DNA of 40,729 nucleotides from Hominisplanchenecus faecis (GTDB lineage: Bacteria > Bacillota > Clostridia > Lachnospirales > Lachnospiraceae): positions 1 through 40,729 of the forward strand of contig NZ_JAJEQE010000027.1 in the NCBI RefSeq assembly GCF_020687205.1. The letters run 5' to 3'. This document shows positions 19,050 to 26,708 of this stretch, piece by piece (the stretch's first letter is position 1; every line of letters begins with the position of its first letter). Below the pieces are notes generated by a model that saw only the letters and a list, made by a program, of their open reading frames with translations, did not search any database and was not told where the DNA came from. A program made the translations under genes and the position numbers.

Positions 19050-20900
19050 TTGAAAAAGAAAAGATGGAACCGGTTATTTTGTGTGCTTTTTGTGATGATG
19101 GCAGTCATGTCACTTCTGTCAGGCTGCAGCAAAAAGAGTGCAGAAAAAGAAGATGAAGAAACGATCACGGTGTATTTATGGAGTACAAAGCTGTATGAAA
19201 AATATGCACCATATATCCAGGAACAGCTTCCGGATATTAATATTGAATTTGTGGTAGGGAATAATGATCTGGATTTCTACAGATTTTTGAATGAAAACGG
19301 TGGACTGCCGGATATTATAACCTGCTGTCGTTTTTCACTGCATGATGCAAGTCCGCTGAAAGACAGTCTGATGGATCTTTCCACAACCAATGCGGCAGGT
19401 GCTGTCTATGATACATATCTCAACAATTTCAGGAATGAGGACGGAAGCGTAAACTGGCTTCCGGTGTGTGCGGATGCACATGGTTTTGTAGTCAACAAAG
19501 ACCTTTTTGAGAAGTACGATATCCCTCTTCCAACCGATTATGAAAGCTTCGTTTCTGCCTGTCAGGCATTTGACAAGGTGGGGATCCGTGGGTTTAGTGC
19601 AGACTATTCTTATGATTATACGTGTATGGAAACACTGCAGGGGCTGTCTGCGTCAGAGCTGTCTTCTGCGGCGGGACGTAAGTGGCGTACCGCTTACAGT
19701 GACCCGGATAATACAGAGAAAGAAGGTCTGGACAGTACAGTCTGGCCGGAGGCTTTTGAACGTCTGGAACAGTTCATAAAGGATACAAGGCTGGGTCTGG
19801 ATGATCTGGATATGAACTATGATTCTGTGGTTGAGATGTATCAAAGCGGCAGGCTTGCCATGTATTTTGGCAGCTCTTCCGGTGTAAAAATGTTTCAGGA
19901 TCAGGGGATTAACACAACATTTCTGCCATTCTTTCAGGAGAATGGCGAAAAGTGGCTGATGACCACACCATATTTCCAGGTAGCACTGAACCGTGATCTG
20001 ACGCAGAATGAAACACGTCGGCAGAAAGCGATGAAGGTACTGGACACAATGCTTTCCGAGGATGCACAGAACAGGATCATTTATGATGGACAGGATCTGT
20101 TAAGCTACAGCCAGGATGTGAATCTTCATCTTACGGAATATCTCAAAGATGTGAAACCGGTGATTGAAGAAAACTATATGTATATCCGCATTGCGTCAAA
20201 TGACTTTTTCTCTGTTTCCAAAGAAGTAGTTTCGAAGATGATCTCAGGAGAATACGATGCAGGGCAGGCATACCGCTCATTTGATTCTCAGCTTCTTGAG
20301 GAAAAATCCACTTCGGAGGATATCGTGCTGGATTCACAGAAATCCTATTCCAACCGCTTTCACAGCAGTGGAGGGAATGCGGCATATTCCGTTATGGCAA
20401 ACACTCTGCGTGGTATTTATGCGGCAGATGTGCTGATCGCAGCAGGAAACAGCTTTACGGGAAACGTACTGAAAGCAGGGTATACGGAAAAAATGGCGGG
20501 AAACATGATCATGCCAAATGGTCTTTTGGCTTACAGCTGCAAGATGGACGGAGCACAACTGAAAGAGACGGTCAGAAATTTTACAGAAGGCTATCCGGGA
20601 GGCTTCCTTACGTTTAACCGTGGATCGCTTCCAGTCTTCAGTGGTATTTCTGTGGAGATCAGGGAAACAGAGGATGGTTATACATTGAGTAAAGTTGCAA
20701 AGGATGGAAAAGAAATCCGTGATACGGATACTTTTATGGTAACCTGTCTGGCGACACCACAACACATGGAAGCTTATCCGACAGGCAAAAATATAGTATT
20801 TGATGTTGGGGAGTTCTCTGTGAAAGACACCTGGATTGAAAATGTTTCTGATGGGAATACAGTCCTTGCAGAGCCTGAAGACTACCTGACTTTGAGGTGA
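19050..20900 (+). CDS. SBP_bac_1-like lipoprotein fused to a 5'-nucleotidase C-terminal-like domain
   Basis: Surface lipoprotein of about 616 residues. The signal peptide ends in LLSGC (Cys26). The front part (about 37-390) resembles extracellular sugar/peptide-binding proteins: ITVYLWST, a VGNNDLDFYRFL segment, LPDIITCCRF, and NKDLFEKYDIPLPTDYESF. The back part (about 430-600) looks like the C-terminal substrate-binding domain of 5'-nucleotidases: GGNAAYSVMANTLRGIYAAD, MPNGLLAYSCKMDGAQLKE, and DGKEIRDTDTFMV. The metallophosphatase domain is absent, so no hydrolysis is expected. The start is TTG 19050 after AAGGGA; a GTG at 19020 overlapping the kinase stop is the alternative. The next gene, a hybrid kinase, starts 6 nt after the stop. 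Confidence 0.78.
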   Translation: MKKKRWNRLFCVLFVMMAVMSLLSGCSKKSAEKEDEETITVYLWSTKLYEKYAPYIQEQLPDINIEFVVGNNDLDFYRFLNENGGLPDIITCCRFSLHDASPLKDSLMDLSTTNAAGAVYDTYLNNFRNEDGSVNWLPVCADAHGFVVNKDLFEKYDIPLPTDYESFVSACQAFDKVGIRGFSADYSYDYTCMETLQGLSASELSSAAGRKWRTAYSDPDNTEKEGLDSTVWPEAFERLEQFIKDTRLGLDDLDMNYDSVVEMYQSGRLAMYFGSSSGVKMFQDQGINTTFLPFFQENGEKWLMTTPYFQVALNRDLTQNETRRQKAMKVLDTMLSEDAQNRIIYDGQDLLSYSQDVNLHLTEYLKDVKPVIEENYMYIRIASNDFFSVSKEVVSKMISGEYDAGQAYRSFDSQLLEEKSTSEDIVLDSQKSYSNRFHSSGGNAAYSVMANTLRGIYAADVLIAAGNSFTGNVLKAGYTEKMAGNMIMPNGLLAYSCKMDGAQLKETVRNFTEGYPGGFLTFNRGSLPVFSGISVEIRETEDGYTLSKVAKDGKEIRDTDTFMVTCLATPQHMEAYPTGKNIVFDVGEFSVKDTWIENVSDGNTVLAEPEDYLTLR

Positions 20901-20905
20901 GAAGA

Positions 20906-23881
20906 ATGAAAGCTAAAAACCATAATACAAACAGAGAAAAACGTGTCATGAAAAAACGGTTCAGGACAGCGGTCTTTCTTCTTCTTTTTGCGGGAATTGT
21001 TTTGACTGTTTTTCGATATTTCAAGCTTGTGTCGAAAACGGTTTATGAGGAAAGTGTTTCCCACCTGACGGAGGTTTTTCACCAGTCTGATAATATGTTA
21101 AGGGAACTGACAGATAAGAATCTGACCTATCTTCATATGTGGGGGGCGTATCTGCAGGAGACTTCCGATGAAGATAAAATCCGTGATTATATAGAGAACG
21201 CACAAAAAGACGCCGGATTTTTAGATTTTTATTTTCTGTCAACGGACGGTAACTACAAAATGCTGACCGGAGAAACGGGATATCTTGATTTACAGGAAAA
21301 TTTTGAAGATGAGATCCAAAATGGGAATGATATCGTAACGAATGCAGTAGTTCCCGGAAAATCCCAGATACTTGTTTTTGCCAGTCCTAGGGCTCATGGA
21401 AACTATCAGGGATTTGGATACGATGCGATCGCTATTGCCTATGAGAATTCGGATATTGTAAATGTACTGGATATTTCTGCTTTTCATGGAAATGCAAAGA
21501 GCTATGTTGTTCATCCGGATGGCCGTGTTGTCGTGGATCATTCTTTCAGGGAATGGGGAAATGCATATAATTTCTTTGGCGTTCTAAGAGAGCATTCCAA
21601 TATTCCAGAAAAAGAGATCCTTGAACTTTCAGGGAAGTTTAAAGCAGGAGATACCGGTGCGATGCTGGTAAATCTGGATGGAAAGAAGCATTATCTGGTC
21701 TATGAAAAATCAGAAATTCAGGACTGGGTATTTCTGGGACTTGTAAAGGCTGAGATTGTTAATGCCAGCATGAATGTTTTGCAGCACAGTACCATGATGC
21801 TTGCAGGCATAGTAGCGTTGAGTGTTGCCGGTCTTTTTATCTGGCTGATCCTAAGGAAAAGCAGGGTAAGCCTCAAGAAAAAAGATACGGAGATCCTGTA
21901 CAGGGAAGAGCTGTTTCAGAAGCTTTCCATGAATGTGGATGATGTTTTCCTGATGCTGGATGCGAAAACATATAAGACAGATTACGTCAGTCCGAATGTG
22001 GAAAAGCTGCTGGGCATTACAGTAGAACAGATCCGCAAAGATATTTGTGTTCTGTGGAGAATGCATCCTCAAAAATCGGAAGATCCTAAGAAAAATTATC
22101 TGGAGAAGATCCAGGTTGATGAACAGAAGGAATGGGATTTTGAATGTGTTCATCAGAAAACAGGGGAACAACGATGGTTTCATAATATTGCAATGTGCAG
22201 TGAGGTAAACGGGAAAAAGAAATACATCCTGGTTATGTCTGACCGTACCTCTGATAAAAAGATGAATCAGGCACTCTATGAGGCGGTCCATGCTGCGGAG
22301 AATGCCAACAAGGCAAAGAGTACATTTCTTTCCAATATGTCCCACGATATCCGGACTCCGATGAATGCGATCATTGGTTTTACGACCCTGGCTGTAAGCA
22401 ATATTGATAATAAAAAAAGGGTCAGGGATTATCTGGGCAAGATTCTTTCATCCAGCAATCATCTGCTTTCGCTGATCAATGATATACTGGATATGAGCCG
22501 TATTGAGAGTGGAAAGATCCATCTGGAAGAAACGGCGGTCAGTCTCTCAGAAATGCTCCATGACCTGAAAACCATTATCAGTGGACAGATCCATGCGAAG
22601 CAGCTGGAGCTTTATATGGATGCTATGGATGTGACGAATGAGGACGTCTATTGCGATAAGACGCGTTTGAATCAGGTACTGCTGAATCTTTTGTCCAATG
22701 CGGTCAAATTTACGCCTGCCGGTGGAACCGTTTCCGTTCGGCTGAAACAGTTCCCGGGAAAAACAAAAGACAGTGGTCTGTATGAGATCCGGGTAAAAGA
22801 CAGCGGAATCGGCATGAGTCCGGAATTCGTACAGAAGATTTTTTCTCCTTTCGAGCGGGAGCGGACTTCCACCGTCAGCAGAACCCAGGGGACAGGTCTT
22901 GGTATGGCCATTACTAAGAACATTGTGGATATGATGGGAGGAACGATTGAAGTTCAGACAGAACAGGGCAAAGGCACCGAATTTATTGTCCGCCTGGCAT
23001 TGAGACTTCAGCCTGAGCACCGCCGCACAGAGAAAATCGCAGAGCTGGAAGGTTTGAAGGCATTGGTTGTCGATGATGATTTTAACACCTGTGACAGTGT
23101 GACGAAGATGCTTGTGAAGGTTGGGATGCGTTCCGAATGGACACTTTTCGGTAAAGAGGCTGTTCTGCGTGCACGGCAGTCTCTGGAACTTGGAGATGCA
23201 TTCCATGCTTATATCATTGACTGGCGTCTGCCGGATATGAATGGCATTGAGGTTACACGTCAGATCCGCAGTCTCGGTGATGATACGCCGATCATTATCC
23301 TGACCGCCTATGACTGGTCTGATATCGAAACAGAAGCCAGGGCAGCAGGGGTAACGGCATTCTGTGCAAAACCTCTCTTTATGTCAGATATCAGAGAGAC
23401 GCTGCTGACTGCCATCGGTCAGAAGAAGGACAAGACAGAGCCTTCGGTTTTTCCGGCAGCAGATTTGAATTTCAAGGGCAGGTCGGTACTGCTTGTGGAA
23501 GACAATGAACTGAACAGTGAAATTGCGGTGGAGATCCTTAATGAATATGGTTTTGTGGTTGATACGGCAGAAAATGGAGCAGAAGCAGTGGAGAAAGTTA
23601 AAAATGCAAGGCCAGGGGATTATGATCTGGTGCTGATGGATGTGCAGATGCCGGTAATGGACGGATATGAGGCTACCAGACAGATCCGGGCCCTGCCAGA
23701 TCCGGCACTGGCAGGAATTACGATCCTTGCCATGACAGCCAATGCTTTTGATGAGGACAGAAAGAAAGCACTGGAATGCGGTATGGACAGCTTCTTATCC
23801 AAACCAATCGTGATCGAGGAACTGATCTGTGCATTGCAAAATAGTCTGAAACATCATCTTACAGAGAGAACTTCCATTTGA
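20906..23881 (+). CDS. Hybrid sensor histidine kinase, dCache-PAS-HisKA-HATPase-REC-REC (HK2)
   Basis: Large hybrid kinase of 991 residues. TM1 lies at about 19-37 and TM2 at about 293-315, with a dCache-like extracellular region between them. A PAS domain follows (about 330-450, with YVSPNVEKLLG). HisKA has MSHDIRTP (His480) and the HATPase has NLLSNAVKFTP, DSGIGMS and GTGLGMAI. There are two receivers: REC1 with Asp772 in IIDWRLPD and REC2 with Asp912 in LMDVQMP. Both keep the acidic pocket and Lys, so both may be active. The start is ATG 20906 after GAGGTGA; a GTG at 20897 overlaps the lipoprotein stop. It ends a probable four-gene operon (16059-23881) closed by a terminator at 23971. Confidence 0.9.
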   Translation: MKAKNHNTNREKRVMKKRFRTAVFLLLFAGIVLTVFRYFKLVSKTVYEESVSHLTEVFHQSDNMLRELTDKNLTYLHMWGAYLQETSDEDKIRDYIENAQKDAGFLDFYFLSTDGNYKMLTGETGYLDLQENFEDEIQNGNDIVTNAVVPGKSQILVFASPRAHGNYQGFGYDAIAIAYENSDIVNVLDISAFHGNAKSYVVHPDGRVVVDHSFREWGNAYNFFGVLREHSNIPEKEILELSGKFKAGDTGAMLVNLDGKKHYLVYEKSEIQDWVFLGLVKAEIVNASMNVLQHSTMMLAGIVALSVAGLFIWLILRKSRVSLKKKDTEILYREELFQKLSMNVDDVFLMLDAKTYKTDYVSPNVEKLLGITVEQIRKDICVLWRMHPQKSEDPKKNYLEKIQVDEQKEWDFECVHQKTGEQRWFHNIAMCSEVNGKKKYILVMSDRTSDKKMNQALYEAVHAAENANKAKSTFLSNMSHDIRTPMNAIIGFTTLAVSNIDNKKRVRDYLGKILSSSNHLLSLINDILDMSRIESGKIHLEETAVSLSEMLHDLKTIISGQIHAKQLELYMDAMDVTNEDVYCDKTRLNQVLLNLLSNAVKFTPAGGTVSVRLKQFPGKTKDSGLYEIRVKDSGIGMSPEFVQKIFSPFERERTSTVSRTQGTGLGMAITKNIVDMMGGTIEVQTEQGKGTEFIVRLALRLQPEHRRTEKIAELEGLKALVVDDDFNTCDSVTKMLVKVGMRSEWTLFGKEAVLRARQSLELGDAFHAYIIDWRLPDMNGIEVTRQIRSLGDDTPIIILTAYDWSDIETEARAAGVTAFCAKPLFMSDIRETLLTAIGQKKDKTEPSVFPAADLNFKGRSVLLVEDNELNSEIAVEILNEYGFVVDTAENGAEAVEKVKNARPGDYDLVLMDVQMPVMDGYEATRQIRALPDPALAGITILAMTANAFDEDRKKALECGMDSFLSKPIVIEELICALQNSLKHHLTERTSI

Positions 23882-23970
23882 AAAGAGTTTTTGGGCAATT
23901 AGTCAGGAAAAGATAAGCCGGAGAGAGGCTGCTTTGGGTGTAAGAACAGTGTAAAATAAGCAGAACGAGT

Positions 23971-24010
23971 CGGAGGCCACAGATAACACTGTGACTTCCG
24001 GATTTTTTAT
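23971..24010 (+). terminator. Terminator after HK2
   Basis: A 12-nt arm CGGAGGCCACAG (23971-23982) pairs with CTGTGACTTCCG (23989-24000) with one wobble and one mismatch. The loop is 6 nt, and GATTTTTTATTTT follows. It separates the first SBP/kinase operon from the second. Confidence 0.83.
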
Positions 24011-24063
24011 TTTGAATGATTTGTGCTTTTTTGTTTTTGAACGTTAAAACGGTAATTTTTTTC

Positions 24064-24092
24064 TTGTGCATAGTAGAACGTTAAAGTATAAT
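24064..24092 (+). promoter_or_regulatory. Candidate promoter with GAACGTTAAA direct repeats
   Basis: TTGTGC (24064-24069), a 17-bp spacer and a perfect TATAAT (24087-24092) lie about 115 nt before the ATG at 24211. The 10-mer GAACGTTAAA occurs at 24039-24048 and again at 24076-24085. The second copy fills the spacer, as an operator would. Another TATAAT lies at 24124-24129. This is assigned by eye. Confidence 0.45.
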
Positions 24093-24210
24093 AAAATCAG
24101 TTTTTTTGCATAAATTTAAAAGCTATAATAAGGAAATTCTTTGTTCCGGTGTTATTTCATAGACGTAACAATAAATGATTTTATCAGTAAAGAATGAGGA
24201 AAATGAGAGT

Positions 24211-26055
24211 ATGAAAAAGGCTAAATACGGTCTGATAGCATTGGTGTCAGGTGTACTTGCAGCAACTGCTGTTTTGTCTGGATGTGGACAGTCAAAGAAA
24301 GAGGTATCTAAAAACGATGATCGTCTTACCGTTTATCTGTGGGAAAATCGTTTGATGAAAAATATTGCACCCTATATCCATGAACAGTTTCCGGATCAGG
24401 ATATTGAATTTATTATTGGGAACAATGATACCGATTTATACAGTTATTTTAAAGAACATGATGAATTACCGGATATCATAACAGTACGTCGATTCTCCGG
24501 AACAGATGCACAGGACTTACAGCCTTATCTTATGGATTTTGCTTCTTATGATGTTGTTTCCAAGTATTATTCTTATGCGGTGCAATATTATAAGAATACG
24601 GAGGATGAAATCCAGTGGCTGCCAATCTGTGGTATTCCGCAGACGATCATTGCCAACAAAACACTGTTTGATCAGTATGGAATTAAGATTCCGGAAAATT
24701 ATGAGGAATATGTACAGGCCTGTCAGCAGTTTTATGATAATGGCATAAAACCGTATTCCATGGACCTTGGTGAAGACTGGTCTAATAATGAAATCATCCA
24801 GGCTGCGGCAATCGGTGAGTTTACAAGCCTGGATGGTATTGAATGGCGAAACGGTGCAGAAACTGCAGCGGATGAAGTAAAGTTTGATGATGCATTATGG
24901 AAACGTATTTTTTCAGAAACCAGTCAGTTTCTTAAGGACTCGCACTTTGGTAAAGAAGACATCAATATTGACATCGATACAGGAACCCAGATGTTTGTCG
25001 AGGGAAAATCAGCAATGTTTCATGGACATCCGACGGTTATGCAGCAGTTGCAGAAACAGATGGATGCGGAGTTGATCCGTATTCCTTACTTTTCACAGAC
25101 ATCAGATGAATCCTACGTGTACATGACTCCATCCTTAAACATTGCATTTAACAAAAACCTGGAAAAAGATCGGGAGAAACTGGATACTGCACTGGATGTG
25201 CTGGATTGTATGATTTCAGAAGAGGGGCAAAAGCTGATTGCGGATGGAAGCGGTGTTATTTCATTGAATACAGATGTTCCAACCATGATGCAGGATGTGC
25301 CTGGACTGGAAGAGGAAATTAATAATAATGCTGTTTATATCCGATATTCCGCTCAAAAATCATTTGATGCAAGTCTTGAGGCTGTTCACGGATTACTGTC
25401 AGGGGAAATGGATGAAACACAGGCTTATGATACTTTTCGCAGTGTAATGAACCGTAAAGATCCAGAAAAAAAAGCAACGGTGAATTTTGAAAATGAATAT
25501 TCCATTTCACTGAACGATAGAAATAGCCGTGATGCAGCATCTTCCATTTTAACTACGATCAGAGAAGAAAAGGATGCACAGCTGGCTCTGGCACCATATT
25601 ATTATTTCACTTCCTCTATGTACAAAGGAGAATGCACCAGCAGCCGGGTTGGCATGATGACAGCGAAGAGTTCAGATACAGCATTATATGTTGCAAAAAT
25701 CAATGGTAAACAGGTTTATGAACTCGTGAAAAATTATCTCGCCGATGCTGATGAGAATTTTTACGTAACCAACAAATACGAATTACCAATTGCATCCGGT
25801 ATGAAAGCGATCGTCAATCAAGCGGAAAGTGGATTTTCATTAAAGGACTTAACAGTTAATGATAAGAAAATAGACAAAGAAAAGGAATACTCGATTCTTC
25901 TTACAGACACCACAATGTCTGTTTTGAAAAAAATAAATCCGAAATGTGAGATTGAGCAGCTTAAAGATACAACATTATCAAGTGCATGGACCGAAGCAAT
26001 GTCAAAAGGACAGCAGCCGTCAGCACCGGAAGACTATATAGAGGTTGAACAGTAA
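24211..26055 (+). CDS. SBP_bac_1-like lipoprotein fused to a 5'-nucleotidase C-terminal-like domain, paralogue of the 19050 gene
   Basis: Surface lipoprotein of about 614 residues, with a signal peptide ending in VLSGC (Cys25). The binding-protein part (about 36-390) is plainly paralogous to the protein encoded at 19050: LTVYLWENRLMKNIAPYIHE, FIIGNNDTDLYSYF, LPDIITVRRFSG, then NKTLFDQYGIKIPENYEEY. The C-terminal part (about 440-600) again resembles the 5'-nucleotidase C-terminal domain: KINGKQVYELVKNYLAD, ELPIASGMKAIV, and VNDKKIDKEKEYSILLTD. No catalytic phosphatase domain is present. The start is ATG 24211 after a GAGAG-type site; the frame is open from 24175. A hybrid kinase gene begins 2 nt after the stop, repeating the lipoprotein-kinase order seen upstream. 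The ligand is unknown. Confidence 0.8.
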   Translation: MKKAKYGLIALVSGVLAATAVLSGCGQSKKEVSKNDDRLTVYLWENRLMKNIAPYIHEQFPDQDIEFIIGNNDTDLYSYFKEHDELPDIITVRRFSGTDAQDLQPYLMDFASYDVVSKYYSYAVQYYKNTEDEIQWLPICGIPQTIIANKTLFDQYGIKIPENYEEYVQACQQFYDNGIKPYSMDLGEDWSNNEIIQAAAIGEFTSLDGIEWRNGAETAADEVKFDDALWKRIFSETSQFLKDSHFGKEDINIDIDTGTQMFVEGKSAMFHGHPTVMQQLQKQMDAELIRIPYFSQTSDESYVYMTPSLNIAFNKNLEKDREKLDTALDVLDCMISEEGQKLIADGSGVISLNTDVPTMMQDVPGLEEEINNNAVYIRYSAQKSFDASLEAVHGLLSGEMDETQAYDTFRSVMNRKDPEKKATVNFENEYSISLNDRNSRDAASSILTTIREEKDAQLALAPYYYFTSSMYKGECTSSRVGMMTAKSSDTALYVAKINGKQVYELVKNYLADADENFYVTNKYELPIASGMKAIVNQAESGFSLKDLTVNDKKIDKEKEYSILLTDTTMSVLKKINPKCEIEQLKDTTLSSAWTEAMSKGQQPSAPEDYIEVEQ

Positions 26056-26057
26056 AA

Positions 26058-26708
26058 GTGGAGATAGAACAAGCGGTAAATAAAAGAAAAAAAATAACAA
26101 GGCTGCTGCTTATACTACTTATGATTCTTTTAAGCTTAGGTTGTATCAAGTATCTGATAAGTAAGTCTAAGAAGTATATCAGCGAAAACGGAAAAAGCAG
26201 TATGGGAGCTGTTGTTGAACAGATACAGCAGACCTATGATCTTCAGGTGAGTGGGTACTACAGCCAGCTGCAGCTGGTTGAGGAATTTTTACTTCATGAG
26301 AGGGAGCTGTCTCTTGAAGTGGATACGAACAAAAATTTCTTTGAAGCATGGGAAAAAGAATCGGAAAGCACCCTTATATTCCTTCAGGAAAATGGTCAGG
26401 CAGTATCCGCAGGTGGAACAAAAATGCGGATTGATATGCCAAGTAAACTTCTGCTGGACTTAAAGAATGGATACAATATTGGAAAACTGGTGCGTCTTGA
26501 TTATGATCAGGAGAAAAAAGACGGTTATCTGGTTGCGATCCCATGTCAGGAATATACGATCAATGGGGAAACTTATACGGCAATTGGAACTGTGTATGAT
26601 CATTCGAAACTGGATTCCATGTTAAAACTGAAAGGTTATGAGGTTATGATGGGAAAGCATATTTGTTTATGCTGGATCATGACGGAAATATTACGTATAC
26701 GAACCTGA
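26058..26708 (+). CDS. Hybrid histidine kinase HK3, N-terminal part (sensor domain), interrupted by a frameshift
   Basis: This frame encodes the first 199 or so residues of a kinase: a cytoplasmic start, TM1 (about 14-34, LLLILLMILLSLGCIKYLI) and the first part of an extracellular sensor domain. Up to MMGK the sequence is coherent. After the heptamer at 26651-26657, the 0 frame runs on as unrelated residues (HICLCW...) to a stop at 26708. In the -1 frame it continues naturally as AYLFMLDHDGNITYT, a typical Cache-like strand. The start is GTG 26058, 2 nt after the lipoprotein stop, with a poor ribosome site, so it may rely on translational coupling. Alone, this fragment would be a membrane-anchored sensor stub without kinase activity. 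Confidence 0.75.
   Translation: MEIEQAVNKRKKITRLLLILLMILLSLGCIKYLISKSKKYISENGKSSMGAVVEQIQQTYDLQVSGYYSQLQLVEEFLLHERELSLEVDTNKNFFEAWEKESESTLIFLQENGQAVSAGGTKMRIDMPSKLLLDLKNGYNIGKLVRLDYDQEKKDGYLVAIPCQEYTINGETYTAIGTVYDHSKLDSMLKLKGYEVMMGKHICLCWIMTEILRIRT
26651..26657 (+). other. G GGA AAG slippery heptamer at the HK3 frame break
   Basis: Zero-frame codons are ATG, GGA (26652-26654), AAG (26655-26657). The heptamer is therefore X XXY YYZ in the correct phase, and a -1 slip on it joins the upstream frame exactly to the long downstream frame (GCA at 26657). An SD-like GAGG (26640-26643) lies 7 nt upstream. No clear downstream stem-loop was seen. Loss of one base from the G3A3 run would leave the same picture. 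Confidence 0.7.

Noticed and set aside
21140-21145. G6 run in HK2 as a third phase-variable tract
   Set aside because: It is in frame, shorter than eight, and the surrounding kinase is intact.
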